A stretch of DNA of 64,000 nucleotides from Craterostigma plantagineum. Its lineage: Eukaryota; Streptophyta; Magnoliopsida; Lamiales; Linderniaceae. Positions 21,819 through 34,742 of this stretch are shown here, in pieces. The translations under genes and the position numbers were made by a program. The stretch lies in the NCBI GenBank assembly GCA_027422505.1, contig JAPQWV010000018.1, positions 11,116,001 to 11,180,000 of the forward strand. Direction: 5' to 3'. Positions within the stretch are counted from its first letter, which is position 1; each line of letters opens with the position of its first letter. The notes below the pieces were generated by a model. The model searched no databases and had not been told where the DNA came from. It saw nothing but the letters and a program-made list of their open reading frames with translations.

Positions 21819-24212
21819 TGTTGGGGTGGGCCCGATTAATCGACGCCGGCCCCCAAACAGCGCAACGTGGCTATAGCGGAAGCGCAATTTGTACCGAGCG
21901 GCGTAGGGTGGCGAATTTTCGAGTTTTAATATCTAAATTCAACCTTACGCCATTCGGCTTCTCCCGAGGGCCTGAGATGCTGCCCTAAGCCTCGGGAGAT
22001 CGCGGTTAATTCGAATTATCAAAACTCGAATTTATTTCCAATTTATTCGAATTAATAATTTAGATCCAAATTAATCGAACAAAGCGGCAACCAGATGTTT
22101 TTCGATTATTTGGAGACCGAAATGATTTTTGATCAATACCAAACTTTCCAGAATAATTCTACACTACCTAACGTTCGCAACGATAGGTCTTTCGAATTAT
22201 TCCGACATCGTTTGATATTTTTCTCAAAATCAAAACTGTGATTCGAAATTATTAATTCGAGTAAAACGGCAGTCTGCAGTCTTTTAACTATTTGACAACC
22301 GAAACGATTTCCGATCGACACCAAATTTTCCAGAATAATTCTACACTTCCCGACGTTTCCAACGAGGGGTCTTGCGAATTATTCTGATATCGTTTGGTAT
22401 TTTTCGTAAATCAAATCGTTAAGATTCGAGGTATACCTTTGGTGAACGGGATTTCTTCTGTCGTCGCCTCGGATGGACGTGGCTGCACCTCGTCGGAATC
22501 CCGGGGCCTCCGGGCTAGATCTTCACGCCGGTATTACCTTGAACAAACCTCCGAGACTGCTCCCGATGGCTAGCGCAGTTCGGTTCGGGCGTCGGGACTC
22601 GTCGAACGAACCCGTCGGTTTTATGTGGCTTAAGAAAAATGGTTTTAACCTTTTTTCTTTCTCTTAAAAAAAATTATCAATTCACACTATTGCCTTAAGC
22701 AACTCACGTTGCTTTATGTATGATTAATTTTATTTTATTTTATTTTTTTTTAATTGTGACAAACAAGTGTCAAATTAGACACTTGTTAATGACTCACACC
22801 ATGAGTCATTTATTCTACACATCCCACGTTGGGATGTGTAGAGTTTTCTATTTTTTTTTATTTTTCTTATTTATTTTGATAATTTCCTTTTGGCCCTTAA
22901 GGTTTTTAAATTCTCAATTTAGTCCCTCAATTTTAAATAATAAAATACTTAAATCCAATCTAATTATTTTAATTATAATTGAGCCCACTTAGTTAATTAA
23001 TTAAGCACTTAAGACAATCTCAAGTCCTAATTATTTCCGTGACCATCACTGGAATTTAACTAACTCGTCGACACCTCGTATCAACTATGCCACTACCTCA
23101 ACGAATCTAATTCGTTAGGTTTCAGAGAAAAGCCCTCCGTTTTCGTTCAAGTTCATTACCATTTTTAAGCGCGACTCTCTAGGTCCGTCTCAACTGGCAT
23201 GGGAGGAATCCACGAGTCCCGGTATTCGCCTAGCCTATCCCGCGGTACCAGACAGATCCCAGTTGAGAACGAATTTTGATCTAATCGAAATTCGGGCGAA
23301 CCGACTATAGTGTATACATTTAAATACTTCTTACGCCTTTCACTTGCGTCCCGGTTAGGTGAGAGTCATGCAAATGTCAAACTCACTAACCTAACACTAT
23401 GTTATAATCGAGACCGAACCGATTATTTAAACTCCGCTATATATCTAATACAAGCAAGTTTTCCAAGCTTCGGCCGAAGGCTTTATAATCGTCGCTCTCC
23501 AGTTACCTCATAGGACATTAACCTATACAAATATAGGCAGTGAATTCCGATAGCAGTCAAAGCCCGGTAATCACCTCCGTAAAGTCGGTTGCGTTTCGTC
23601 GCTGACCCGTGTTTCATTTATGAACACTTGCGAGCCTAGCCAACTAGCGACAAACCGAAATCGCGAAAGCAAATCCGTCAATGACCCTATCGGTCTGAGG
23701 CTGCTATAGTCATTCGTTCAATCATTGACAACATCCTAGCCATGTGATTGAGACGAATACGAGCCGAATGTCCGGATACGCGATCCCTCCGATCACCTAT
23801 ATCTTCATCACGACCCACAACCTCTCAGGTAATCGGTGACACTACCGATACTATGTGGTCGTCAATGGATAAGTCATATTCGGATATCTAGTCACCCACC
23901 TAGAATCCTTAGACTTACGGACTTTTTATTTAATGCTGAGATTAAGGACTGTCCGGTGTCTCCTCTCTCGTCCAACGAGAATCAGACATCCAACTCAAAC
24001 ATTTGGGTGTTATTTATTTATCGCACTACCGGATGCCAAGTAGACTTTAAATTCGATAAATAAATAATAATGCCTTTATTATAATGAAAATAAATATTCA
24101 TTAATTTATTTGACGGTATATACAATAAACCTGTCTATCAACCTATACATCATCGTGCGCCCTATACTATTCCTAGTCCTCGTATGGCATTCCGAGGGTA
24201 CACTCCCTAACA
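21819..24212 (-). repeat. Solo LTR (2.4 kb) inserted in element D RT
   Basis: Bounded by TGTTGGGGTGGGCCC at the left and CACTCCCTAACA at the right, with the 5-bp duplication CTTAG at 21814-21818 and 24213-24217. Removing it brings two parts of the D RT reading together. There is no PBS, PPT or coding internal region, so it is a solo LTR left by LTR-LTR recombination. In reverse it matches the tandem units at 15050-19029 (start TGTTAGGGAGTGTACCCTCGG; the shared block ggataggctagg and the later cctagagagtcg). This similarity sets the strand. The outermost 1.3 kb have no match in the tandem units. Small ORFs inside look incidental. Confidence 0.9.
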
Positions 24213-24217
24213 CTTAG

Positions 24218-25533
24218 TACCCCGTCCGCATGGGAAAACAATTGTCGAACCAAATGGGTATTCAAAAACAAGAAGAATGAAGATGGTGAAGTGATCCGGA
24301 ACAAAGCAAGGCAAACAACAGGAAGGCATCGACTACAACGGGACATATGCTCATGTTGCCCGAATCGAAGCTATCCATCTTCTCCTGGCTTTTGCGGCCC
24401 ACAAAGACTTCAAAGTCTATCAAATGGATGTTAAGATCGTCTTTCTCAACGGCGTGTTAAAAGAAGAAGTCTATGTCGCTCAGCCGGAAGGCTTCGTTGA
24501 TCAAGAACATCCCGATCATGTCTATCGATTAGACAAAGCTCTCTATGGACTAAAACAAGCCCCGCGTGCTTGGCACGATGTCCTGAGTGAATTCATCGAG
24601 AAGTCTGGATTCATACGAGGAAAGATAGACACAACTCTCTTCATCAAAAGGCAAGACAAAGATCTGATGGTCGTTCAAGTATACGTCGACGACATCATCT
24701 TCGGATCAACTAATCCACGGCTTTGCACGAAGTTTGGAGATCTAATGAAAAGCAAGTTCGAAATGAGTCACATGGGAGAGGTGCAGTTCTTCTTAGGACT
24801 ACAAGTCAGGCAACTCGAACATGGGATTTTCATCAGTCAAACAAAATACATCAAGGATATTCTGAAGAAATTCCATCAAGATCAGAGCAAGCCTCTCAGC
24901 ACTCCTATGTCACCAAGCTGCAAGTTGGATGCCGATCCCTCTGGCAAGACGGTCGACGTCACACTGTATCGCAGCATTATTGGATCAATTCTCTACCTCA
25001 CTTCGAGCCGGCCGGATATCATGTTCGTCACCTGCTTATGTGCCGTTTTCAAGCCGATCACAAAGAATCCCATATGCTAGCGGTTAAACGGATTCTGCGT
25101 TACCTTAAGGGCACTCTATCCTTGGCCTATGGTATCCAAAGGGTACGAACTTCAAACTTATAGGGTACCAACCAAAGCAGAACTGTGTGTCAACTTCGAC
25201 GGACGAAGCAGAATGCGTGGCTGCCGCCAGTTGCTGCTCCCAGATGCTGTGGATGCGGACTCAGCTTCGCGACTATGGGTACAATTTAAATAATATACTC
25301 ATATGTAGTGATAATCAAAGTGCCATTGCTATTACTTGCAATCATGTTCATCACTCACGTACAAAACACATAGACATTAGATATCACTTTATCAAAGATC
25401 ATGTAGAAAAAGGCACCATAGAATGTATTTCGTGAACACGGAGTACCAACTAGCTGACATTTTCACCAAGGCATTGGATGAAAAACGATTTCAGTTCCTT
25501 GTCGGAAAATTAGGCATGTTGAATATTCCGTAA
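24218..25533 (+). pseudogene. pol: Element D pol, RT and RNase H, broken
   Basis: RT continues with a small deletion near 24310 that removes part of the LVAKGYNQ block. It then runs open from 24424 to 25080 with [32 protein letters not shown] and the YVDD box at about 24683. RNase H is out of frame after 25075 and has lost the DADYAGCK block near 25160. The end is readable as [32 protein letters not shown] and [14 protein letters not shown], finishing at the TAA at 25531-25533. The usual AEAEY has become DEAEC. The RT is nearly the same sequence as the fragment at 13521-13892. Confidence 0.9.
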
Positions 25534-27253
25534 TATGTACTTTACCTGATCTTCTGTGCTACTAAATGTTCTATGCTAGGTGTTTTCTTTGCTTATATGC
25601 TTTATCTTGCGTGAATTTAATAAATAAAAAAATTATATATAAAAATACTATACATATACCTATAATATAGGGGAATGACGAAATCCTTTAGGATGCTTTG
25701 ATCTAAAGTCACTTAGAATTTTACCCCGACATGCGATTGATTTAATTGCTTAATTTTGTCAGTCTGAGTCTCATTCTTGTGTCTAGAGGTCATTAGGTTG
25801 CTCCACTAGACACAGAGCCACTATACATATGTGAGGATTCAAGCCTTGTTTTTTTCCTTTCTTTGGATCTATTTCTGGAGTGAGTCACACATCAATTGCT
25901 TGTCTTAACTAGTGATACTTGACTCATACTCACCTTGCCTTAGATCGTTAGGAAAGTGATAAGGGCACTTAGGTTATTCCTCACTCGGCCTTATAAATTT
26001 TTTTTCCTCTCTTTATTTCTTAAGTCATCCACCTTGAGCATTCTCCGATGCCCTTTTCTTCCTTTGAATCACATTCCTAGCCTTCAACCATATTATATAC
26101 TCTTCGGATGGTTGTTCAAACGAGCAAAGGAGGGGGAGAAAATACGGAGGATGATGACAAAAGAAGGCATTGCTCAATGCGCAATCAGACCAAAGGAACC
26201 TGCCTTCCGACTATTTTTCTGACGGTGGCATTGATCCTACTGTGAACTTCTCCAATGATAATCTCGTAGGCTCGTCAGAACGACTGGAAAGAGGAGCACC
26301 ACGAAATGAACTTGTTCAACGATAATTCGGTCTTATATCGGGAAACGTGAAGAGGAACGCAGCCTTGGATACGAATTCCATAACCGTCAACTTCTCCAAA
26401 AAAAAGATAATCTCTGAAACCTCTCTAGGGATTAAGAGAAGAGGAGCACGGTATCGGTCCGAGAACCACCAAGAAGAACTTTGCCTACGATAATCTCCTA
26501 TAGCCTCGTGGAGAAGCGGAGCTTCAGCTTAAGCATAGCATAAAAAGGGATAATTCTTAAAAGAAAAGGAGGGAGGAAAGATTGAAAAAAAGAGAAAACG
26601 CCGAGAAACAAAAAGAGACGGACGTAGAAATGGAAGATGACGAAGAGATAAGCTGACTTTCCTCTAAATTCCTTCCCTTCTAAGTCCTAGCCAAACTACA
26701 ATCCTTACAACCCTTTGATTCCAATCGACGGTCTCTCGCTTAGGTGAAATGATTAAAAATGCCTCGATCACAGGTAAATTGACTTAAAATTGCTTGTGTT
26801 GACTTGACCGATATAAATATACAAATCCCAAGTTAAAAATAATTGAGTGCTAGAGCGAACCTAGTGAGAGTTGTCGAAATGGACTAGTGTATGAACTTAG
26901 GACTTTAGTTTGACGACATGACTTGACGGCATTTTCTTCTTTCAAATGTCTCGTGAAATTTTAGGTGTGACGGTTGATCGAAGCAAAATAATCTGACCTC
27001 ATACTATAATAATAGTAATATACATAAAAGCATTTTCTATACGTATAGATATATAGAAAAATAATTTGTTTTAATTTCCAAAAAAATATGTATGTTTCGC
27101 ACATTCTGATATGCAATTTTATGTTTCATATGCGTTGAATTGAATAAATGCTAATTTACTTTGTTATCGCACATTTTAAATGAAATTTTAGATTGCATTG
27201 ATACTGAATTGTTTAAATGCGATAAATTTTTCACTGCTCTTACCCTCACGCAA
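25534..27253 (+). other. Element D post-pol spacer, left part
   Basis: No gene seen. A PPT-like agggggag occurs at about 26131. Around 26230-26540 a decayed repeat with the phrases gataatctc and gaggagcac occurs about three times. An ORF at 25956-26222 has no recognisable features. The spacer is interrupted at 27253 by element C and continues at 44572. Confidence 0.6.
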
Positions 27254-27614
27254 TGTTAGGACCCCTAATATCCAACCTAGATCGAATCTACGAAGAACAT
27301 ATTGTAAATCTAACGAATTAGAAAGCTAAAGATCGAGATTTACCAATTAAGCTTTGGAGAGAAATGACTTGGAGCTCAAGCAAGGGTTTGGTGCTAATTT
27401 CTCTCTAAAAATTCTGATTCTTGTATTTCGATTTTGATCCTTGCTACAACACACTCCTTACTTCCTAAGGAGTTCACTTATATATACCACCTCGTGGTAT
27501 ATTTACACAAGTAGTCCTACAAAATGATTAATTACAATTTTGCCCAAGACAACTAATTTGCATAGCAAGACTAAGACAACTATATTAATTGTATACAATT
27601 AAATAGTTCCAACA
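27254..27614 (-). repeat. 3' LTR of element C
   Basis: 361 bp. In the element's own direction it starts TGTTGGAACTATTTAA and ends GGTCCTAACA. On the plus strand an inverted repeat (27482-27490 with 27494-27502, loop ctc) includes the TATA-like core, read as tatataag on the minus strand. Confidence 0.93.
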
Positions 27615-27628
27615 ATCTCCCCCTTTGT
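27615..27628 (-). promoter_or_regulatory. PPT of element C
   Basis: Minus-strand acaaagggggagat lies directly beside the 3' LTR, the same core as the PPT of element A. Confidence 0.9.
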
Positions 27629-28937
27629 ATAAAATTTCCAATATAGTGCTGATCGTCTTCGTCTTGCAAATGGAAAGATTCCTCGAGTCCTCGAAATCTC
27701 CTCTTTATAATATCTTCAATCTCACCCAGTCTTCTAGGCATCGGCTTTTACTTCGAAACTTCCTTTGAAGTTCTTTTCCTAAATGCCGTAAGCTGTACAA
27801 AGTATTCTTGCCGGATTTAGAAATCCGCATTCCATTTCTCCCGTTGAAAGCACACGAAACTCGAAACTCCCCTTATTTGGGTCAACCTTGTGTTGAGATC
27901 GAGGAGTCCGATGTGAGGTTTGGAGAGATAGACACGGTTGACAACTTCTGTCGTTGATGCAGTGGACACGTGTTGTTCGATCTTTGGTCCTTGCTTCTTC
28001 TTCCGGAAGCAAGGGGCATGAGAAAGTCGAGGAGGGGGCTCACGGTTTTAGCCATCTTCTCCGTTTCGCCGGATTCGTCTTCTCCGAATGGAAGTTGTCT
28101 GGTTCGGCCACGAAGAAGCGTCTCTAGTTCCAGAAGAAGGTAGACAGTCTCTTTCTTTGATATTTTAAGTTGTACCGAGCTTCCTTTGAATGTGGCATTG
28201 TGAGAGAGCTCAGTTTCAAAGTGGTACGCGCGGCGGAATTTGGTGGGTGGACCGACTGATTGTGTATCCATAACCCCTTCTCCCCTTCAAGGCGAATCGT
28301 ATTGACGATTTCGGCATGTTAATTTGGAGGTAGAAAAAGGACATACGAATGGTCGGTGTGGGTAATAACCGGACGGAGCCACAAAGGCAATCCGTTGAAA
28401 TGAGTATCGGGGCCACATAGGCGTCGCGTTGACATCAACTAGGAGCAAAGCTCGTAGAAGATGGCCGAAACCATTGTTGCTTTGATGTTACAACGGTCGG
28501 ACTTCCATCCGATCCTCGAAGCATGTCTTTAAAAAGAACATATCTACGGAAGTTCTTCACAAAGATTAGGTGTATTAAAAAGTATATGTGTCCTAAAAAA
28601 TTTGAAAATTTTTGGGGAGTGAGGACACACTAGACACGAGTGATCAATAAAAGCGTGGTACGGGGTGGAATACCACTTAGTTCAATATCTCCCGTTTCCG
28701 AGTGAAGCAGTGATAGCATACGTGGTTCCCCGTGATTTATGAAACACCTATTTTTTGAGAGATAGACGAGTGGGTAAGGCTCGGTTGTGCATGCGCCGTT
28801 GGACCTAATGCAACGACTTCTACCCGGGAGCTAATTAAAATTAGCACCTGTACCTATGGGGGTTGGTCCGAAAAATTTGTGAGATAAGGGAGTGATGTAT
28901 CTTCGAAGACTTCCTAGGCATCATCAAAATAATCTTG
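27629..28937 (-). other. Element C 3' internal region, only ORF remnants
   Basis: Minus-strand ORFs at 28416-28216, 28271-27882 and 28012-27779 do not match anything I know. One carries MLPEEEARTKD, which recalls the LLPEEEAS block of the third ORF in A, D and E. The tract may therefore be a strongly eroded third ORF, but this is weak. The region ends at the insertion site of element B (TCTTG, 28933-28937). Confidence 0.45.
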
Positions 28938-29252
28938 TGTTAGGAATATTTTGTAGCATCCTTTAATTTGTGTAATCTTGGGTTAATATGTTTATTTAGT
29001 GGGTTGTAGTAGTTTGGGGAGACTTATGATATTAAGTCATAGTTTTGTATTGGGCTTTAATATACCAAAGAATTGTGGTATATAAAACCCAAATTACCCT
29101 AATTAGGGTTTTATCAAAAGAATTGAAAGGTAAGCCACCTTGCACGTTAGAATTAAGAAAACACACACTAACACACACACTCAAGGTGTTCTTCTCGTTT
29201 AACACATTCAAACCCTTCTTTTGATCCTTGTTTGGTAATATAAGGGCCAACA
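28938..29252 (+). repeat. 5' LTR of element B
   Basis: TGTTAGGAATATTTTG to AAGGGCCAACA, 315 bp. It contains the TATA box tatataaaa (29079-29087) within an inverted repeat, 29060-29067 with 29076-29083. Confidence 0.95.
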
Positions 29253-29254
29253 AG

Positions 29255-29267
29255 TGGTATCAGAGTC
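29255..29267 (+). promoter_or_regulatory. PBS of element B (initiator tRNA-Met type)
   Basis: tggtatcagagtc begins two bases after the LTR. The first 11 bases match the tRNA-Met primer complement tggtatcagagc; the twelfth is t instead of c. Confidence 0.9.
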
Positions 29268-30147
29268 TAACGCAGATCAATATCTTCCATTTGAATCCAG
29301 TTTTGCTCGATTTCGACGTGATTTGACAGAGATTTTTGCTTGAAAACTCATTCCCTGGTTTTCACTGTTTTTGGATGTTTTCAAATCGTTTTCAGTGATT
29401 TTTTTACTCCTAAGACATTAGAAAACTGATATTGAGTACGTTTTGGTTCTTTCACGTCGATTCCAGTCAAGTTTGAGTCGGATTTTAGCAAAAACGAGTC
29501 TGAAAATTTTTTTTACTGAACTGGGCGTCACTTTCGAGTAACAAATTGAACAGTACCATTGAGTTTGAAGGTTTCGACCGAAACTCACTGTGAGGAGATT
29601 CGATCGATTTGAATTTCAGACAATTTCTCGCATTTTCCACAGTTTCGCTCGAAAGATTTCTCGGCGAAAGTCCAATTGCTTCGCCCGAAAGTTGATCGAT
29701 TTGAGTTTCGACGAATTTTCCACCAATTTCACAGGTTTCGATCGATACAATTCTCGGCGAAAGGCCAATCATTTTCGCCCGAAACGCTACAGTGCACAAT
29801 CTCACAGTTTCGATCGATACACATCTCGAACGCTACAGTGCACAATTTCACAGTTTCGATCGATACACATCTCGGCGAAAGTCCAATGTACTAACTGTTT
29901 CGCTCGAAACTTTATTCTCCACTTAGCCAATTTCAATCTCAGACGATCGAAACTATTTATTCAAATCAAAATCGAATTCCATCTTTCGATCGAAACTAAC
30001 AATTTCAAAACTCTCTTGCCCAACTCACACTTTCGCCTGAATCTTCAAATCTAAACTTAGTTTCGATTGCCCGATTCTCAACACTTAGGACCAATCGTTG
30101 AGCTTATTTTCATATCATACTAGAGTCGATAAGATACCGTCAATAAG
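29268..30147 (+). repeat. Element B leader with palindromic cgatcgaaa/ggcgaaa motifs
   Basis: A 0.88-kb leader without credible coding sequence. From 29570 to 30065 it is packed with tttcgatcga, tttcgctcgaaa, ttctcggcgaaa and ttcgcccgaaa, plus two copies of acgctacagtgcaca(a) (about 29782 and 29829). Where a capsid-coding gag would be expected there are only these repeats. The 154-codon ORF at 29590-30054 is a product of the repeats (FDR, ARK and FRS recur). Confidence 0.7.
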
Positions 30148-30555
30148 ATGAGCGCCAAGAAATCATCTTCTTCCTTCAACAAACAACGAACCTCGGGAGG
30201 GAAACTGAAATACATTGCCCCTGAAGAGACTGAAACTAAGAAATCTGAAATTGTGAAGAAGTGCTTCAACTGTGGCAAGCCGGGTCACTTTGCTTCGGAG
30301 TGCTTCAGACCCAAGAAGAAAAACACTGAATACTACAAGAAAAAATTTCAGCTCTCACAGCGCAATGAAGCGGGAATAGTCTTGGTAGCTGAGGAAGAGG
30401 AATGGCTGGAGGACACATCTGACGAGGAGGAAGAAGAAATGGCCTTCATGGTGAAAAGCATAGAGGATGACTCCGACGAGGATGAGCCATCCATCGGATC
30501 AGACAGGACAGATGTTTCGATCCGACCTGGAGGTATACACTCCATCCCTACATGA
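30148..30555 (+). pseudogene. gag: Element B gag remnant with CCHC zinc knuckle
   Basis: Starts MSAKKSSSSFNKQ and contains one perfect CCHC knuckle, CFNCGKPGHFASEC (residues about 39-52), followed by a Lys-rich patch and a strongly acidic stretch (WLEDTSDEEEEEMAF). This is the nucleic-acid-binding, C-terminal part of a copia Gag. The capsid-forming region normally upstream is absent: only repeat-rich leader precedes the ATG. The frame is lost near 30530. The following sequence (30550-31350) continues in other frames as a coiled-coil region. Confidence 0.85.
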
Positions 30556-33500
30556 TTTAGTTAAACTAGAACGTAGGATAGCCGAACTCTCCATGCATCG
30601 TAAAAATCACTCAGAACTCCAAAGCAATTTCAACAAAAATTATGCCCTGTTGAACAAACAACAGGAAGAGATAGCTATTTCTTAATGAAACCTTGATTTT
30701 GTCTGAAACCAAAGTGAAGACTTTAGAAGATCATATAGAAAACAAGGAAATAGAAATTAGCAATATGAGTAGAAGATTGAAAGACAGCGAGGAAGAATGT
30801 GTAAATGTAGCGTCTCAATACGAACTAATCACCAACGAACGTGTACAACTATACAAGAAAATCAAGGAATTAGAGGACATCAACACCAAAAGAGGTCAAA
30901 GTGAACGAACCATGTTCCTTAGCCAACCTAAAGATGTTGAATTTTATAATCCACGCGAAGGATTGGGATTTGAGCCCACCACTAACCCTGTAGCAGATAA
31001 AGTAGACTCTCTGTACAACATCAAACGTTTTGGGTTAAGCATCGAACGACTAATGCCCTTCGTCGGATCAAGTGAGGTGACTGAATCTGATGAACAAAGA
31101 CGGAAGAACAAAGAATGGGCTCAAATCATGTGTGACTACGACGAACTCAACAATAGCTACAAAACAAGAGAGATAACGCTCTCTGATGATTACATGTCAC
31201 CATTTGGACCCGAAGGCACTGACGAACAGACTAAACCTATTTATTCATTCATATATATTCCAGAAATCATACGCAAAATTGGTTCCTTGACAGCCTCTCT
31301 AGAGTCGGAAAAGAAAGCTCACGAAGAAGAGAGAACTATTTTGTTGAGCAACTTCTCTGAAGGATTCCTCGGGAAGGTCTACTTCGGAAACGGTCAATCT
31401 GCATCCATGCTAGGAACAGGTGATCTCATTCATGACAGACTAACCATCAAAGGAGTATCCTACGTCGAAGGACTGAGCTACAATTTATTCAGCATAGGTC
31501 GTTTCTGCGACAAAGGCTACAAGGTGAACTTCGAGACTAACAAATGTAGTGTCACAGATATCAATGGAAGAGAGCTACTCACTGGACACAGGAAGACGAA
31601 TCTTTACTCCATTGACCTCAAGACTGTTCGACCGACATGCCTTATTTCTCGAGCCTCTCTACATCAGAACGATCTCTGGCATCAGCGACTTTCACATCTC
31701 AACTTCAAAGACCTAAACAAACTGCGATTAGAAAACTTGGTAAAAGGGCTTCCCTCGTTCAGATATCACAAAGAGCATCTTTGCTCGGCGTGTGAAATGG
31801 GAAAGATAAGGAACGCCTCCCACCGGACCAAACACATAGCCTCAACTTCCAAACCTCTCGAACTCATTCATATGGATCTGTGTGGACCCATGCGCACTCA
31901 GACCATTAATGTGCGGAAATATGTTTTAGTCATTGTGGATGATTTCTCACGCTATACATGGACTAAATTTCTGAGAACCAAGGATGAAACTCCAGGTCTA
32001 ATCATTGAGTTCATCAAAACCGCTCAAAACCTCTACCAACTAAGTGTACAAACAATAAGAACTGATAATGGGACAGAATTCAAGAACAGAAAACTCAGTG
32101 ACTTCTATGCATCACTTGGAATCACCCAACAGTTCGCAGCAGCTAAAACACCTCAACAAAATGGGGTAAGTGAGCGCAAGAACAGAACCTTAGTTGAAGC
32201 AACTCGTACACTCCTCATTCACTCTGGATTACCTCACTTCTTGTGGGCCGAAGCAATGAACACAGCTTGTTTCACTCAAAATCGTGGCTCACTTCACAAG
32301 AGGTTCAATAGGACACCCTATGAGTTGATAAATCGTAGAGTGCCAGATGTCTCATTCCTGAAAGTTTTTGGGTGCAAGTGCTATGTGGCAAATGATCGTG
32401 AAGATAGAGGCAAACTTGACCCAAAAGCATTCGAAGGCATACTGGTGGGATACTCAACAACATCAAAAGCCTATCGCATATATCTCAAAGAGAGAAGATC
32501 TGTTATAGAGAGCATTAACGTAACGTTTGATGAAGTAGACCGAGTCGTTTCTGCACAAATCAGTCCAGAACCAGGACTTCTACGAGAATTAACAAAGGAC
32601 CAACCTAGCACTTCCTCTATGGGAGAAACTTCAAAAACAAAGGCGTTAGTGACATGGAACTCGATCTCTTATTTGAAGATCTCTTCCCAAAACCGGCACC
32701 ACACACTGCTCCAACAACATCTGCGGCACCAGAAAATATTGATCATGCGGAGCCTAACAATGACAATACCCCTCCTTCGATGGAAAATCTTCACCTTAAT
32801 GACGATAGTGAACCCCCGACAGATACAGAAATCATATCCAGCTCACGCGCTGAAACTCCTCATCCTTATGATACAACAATAGAAATTTCTTCAGGAGAGT
32901 CAGTAATGCCACAACCTGGAGAAGAAATAGAACATCAGGCTGATCAAGGTGGAGAAATAACATACGATACAAATACAGCTGGATCATCACAACCTAGTAC
33001 CAGAAAGTGGACTCGAGCCCACACATACTCACAAATAATTGGAGATCCCCCCCACTGGAGTAACCACTCGAGCATCAACGATAAACGAAAGCCTCTACTC
33101 CTGCTTTCTCAGTCAAAAGGAACCCAGTAAAGTAGCTGAAGCACTCGCCGATCCAGACTGAATAATAGCAATGCAGGAGGAAATCAATCAGTTTGAGAGG
33201 TTGAAGGTTTGGAACCTAGTACCTAGACCAGCTGGGAAAACTATTATAGGGACTAAATGGGTGTTTAAGAACAAAAAGGACGAGCAAGGAGTTGTTATCC
33301 GGAATAAAGCAAGGCTGGTGGCAAAAGGTTACAATCAACAAGAAGGAATCGACTATGATGAGACATATGCCCCAGTTGCAAGAATAGAAGCTATCAGGAT
33401 ATTCTTAGCTTTCGCTGCACACAGGAACTTCACAGTCTACCAGATGGATGTCAAAACTGCATTCCTCAACGGAATACTAAAAGAAGAAGTTTTTGTATCC

Positions 33501-34649
33501 CAGCCTGAAGGTTTTGTAAACGAACAACTCCCAGACCACGTCTACAGACTCGATAAAGCTCTCTATGGACTTAAACAAGCTCCCAGAGCCTGGTACGAGG
33601 TCCTTTCGGATTTTCTCATCTCATCTGGCTTCACAAAAGGGAAGATTGATACGACTGTTTTTATCAAGAAGAACGGCTCCGACATTATGCTAGTGCAGAT
33701 CTACGTTGACGACATCATATTCGGGTCAACAGACTCACGAATGTGCAGGAACTTTGGGGATTTAATGAAGCAGAAATTCGAAATGAGCATGATGGGTGAA
33801 CTAAATTTCTTCTTAGGACTTCAGGTTAAACAGCTTCAAGATGGAATCTTCATCAGTCAATCCAAGTACATTCACGACATACTCAAGAAGTACAACTTGG
33901 ACAACTCAAATACTGCCATGACGCCAATGTCTACCTCATGCAAACTTGATGCAGATTCCTCAGGAAAATCTGTTAATCAGACAACTTATCGAGGCATGAT
34001 AGGATCCTTGCTCTATCTTACATCAAGTAGACCTGATATCATGTTCACCACGTGTCTCTGTGCGCGCTTTCAAGCTGATCCAAAGGAATCTCACATGCTC
34101 GCGGTCAAGCGAATTTTCAAATATCTCAAGGGAACTCCGAATATAGGTCTATGGTACCCGATGGAATCAAGTTTTGAACTCGTAGGATACACAGATGCTG
34201 ATTACGCAGGATGCAAGCTGGACAGAAAGAGCACTTCTGGAGCCGCTCAATTTCTCGGGGGTAAACTCGTAAGCTGGTCGTCTCGAAAGCAAAATTGTGT
34301 CTCAACATCGACAGCAGAGGCAGAATATGTCGCTGCTGCGAGTTGCTGCTCACAAATTTTGTGGATGAGAACCCAGCTGCGAGATTTTGGCATAACGTTA
34401 AATCATATCCCAATTTTTAGTGACTCTAAAAGTGCTATAGCTATAACAAGTAATCCAGTACATCATTCACGCACAAAACATATAGACATTAGATATCACT
34501 TTATCAAGGCACATGTGGAACAAGGTACAATCGAAATGCATTTTGTCCACAGGGATCTTCAACTTGCTGACTTATTTACTAAGGCATTGGATGAAAAGCG
34601 ATTCCAATTCTTGGTATCTAGATTAGGCATGTTGAACCATAAGACATGA
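30540..34649 (+). pseudogene. pol: Element B coiled-coil plus pol, protease site deleted
   Basis: After a Gag-tail coiled coil (Glu/Lys-rich heptads, 30560-31350), ORF 30693-32882 passes directly from HEEERTI to LLSNFSEGFLGK. The DSGCS protease block present at this place in element A is gone without loss of frame. Then follow GAG-pre-integrase (HQRLSHLN, CSACEMGK), the integrase core (HMDLCGPM, IRTDNGTEF, QNGVSERKN) and the linker, which changes frame near 32640 and 33050. A TGA at 33159-33161 replaces a conserved Trp codon. RT and RNase H then form an intact 492-codon ORF (33171-34649) with YVDD at about 33709, [19 protein letters not shown] and DSKSAI, ending [13 protein letters not shown]. 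Confidence 0.93.
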
Positions 34650-34742
34650 TCGATTGTCCCTACATGAACCTGATATTGTGTAAATATATCATTTAATTTT
34701 TCTCTATATGTTACGAATGGTAAAAATGCTACTATTATATCT

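Noticed and set aside
25956..26222. 88-codon ORF after D pol
   Set aside because: No motif, no homologue among the sister elements here, and located in a decayed spacer.
29255..29267. tggtatcagag sequences as possible tRNA gene fragments
   Set aside because: Only 11-13 bases match, and each sits next to an LTR. They are primer binding sites.
29590..30054. 154-codon plus-strand ORF in the element B leader with repeated FDR and ARK residues
   Set aside because: It translates the palindromic tttcgatcgaaa-type repeats. Overlapping frames on both strands are similarly open and no domain is visible.
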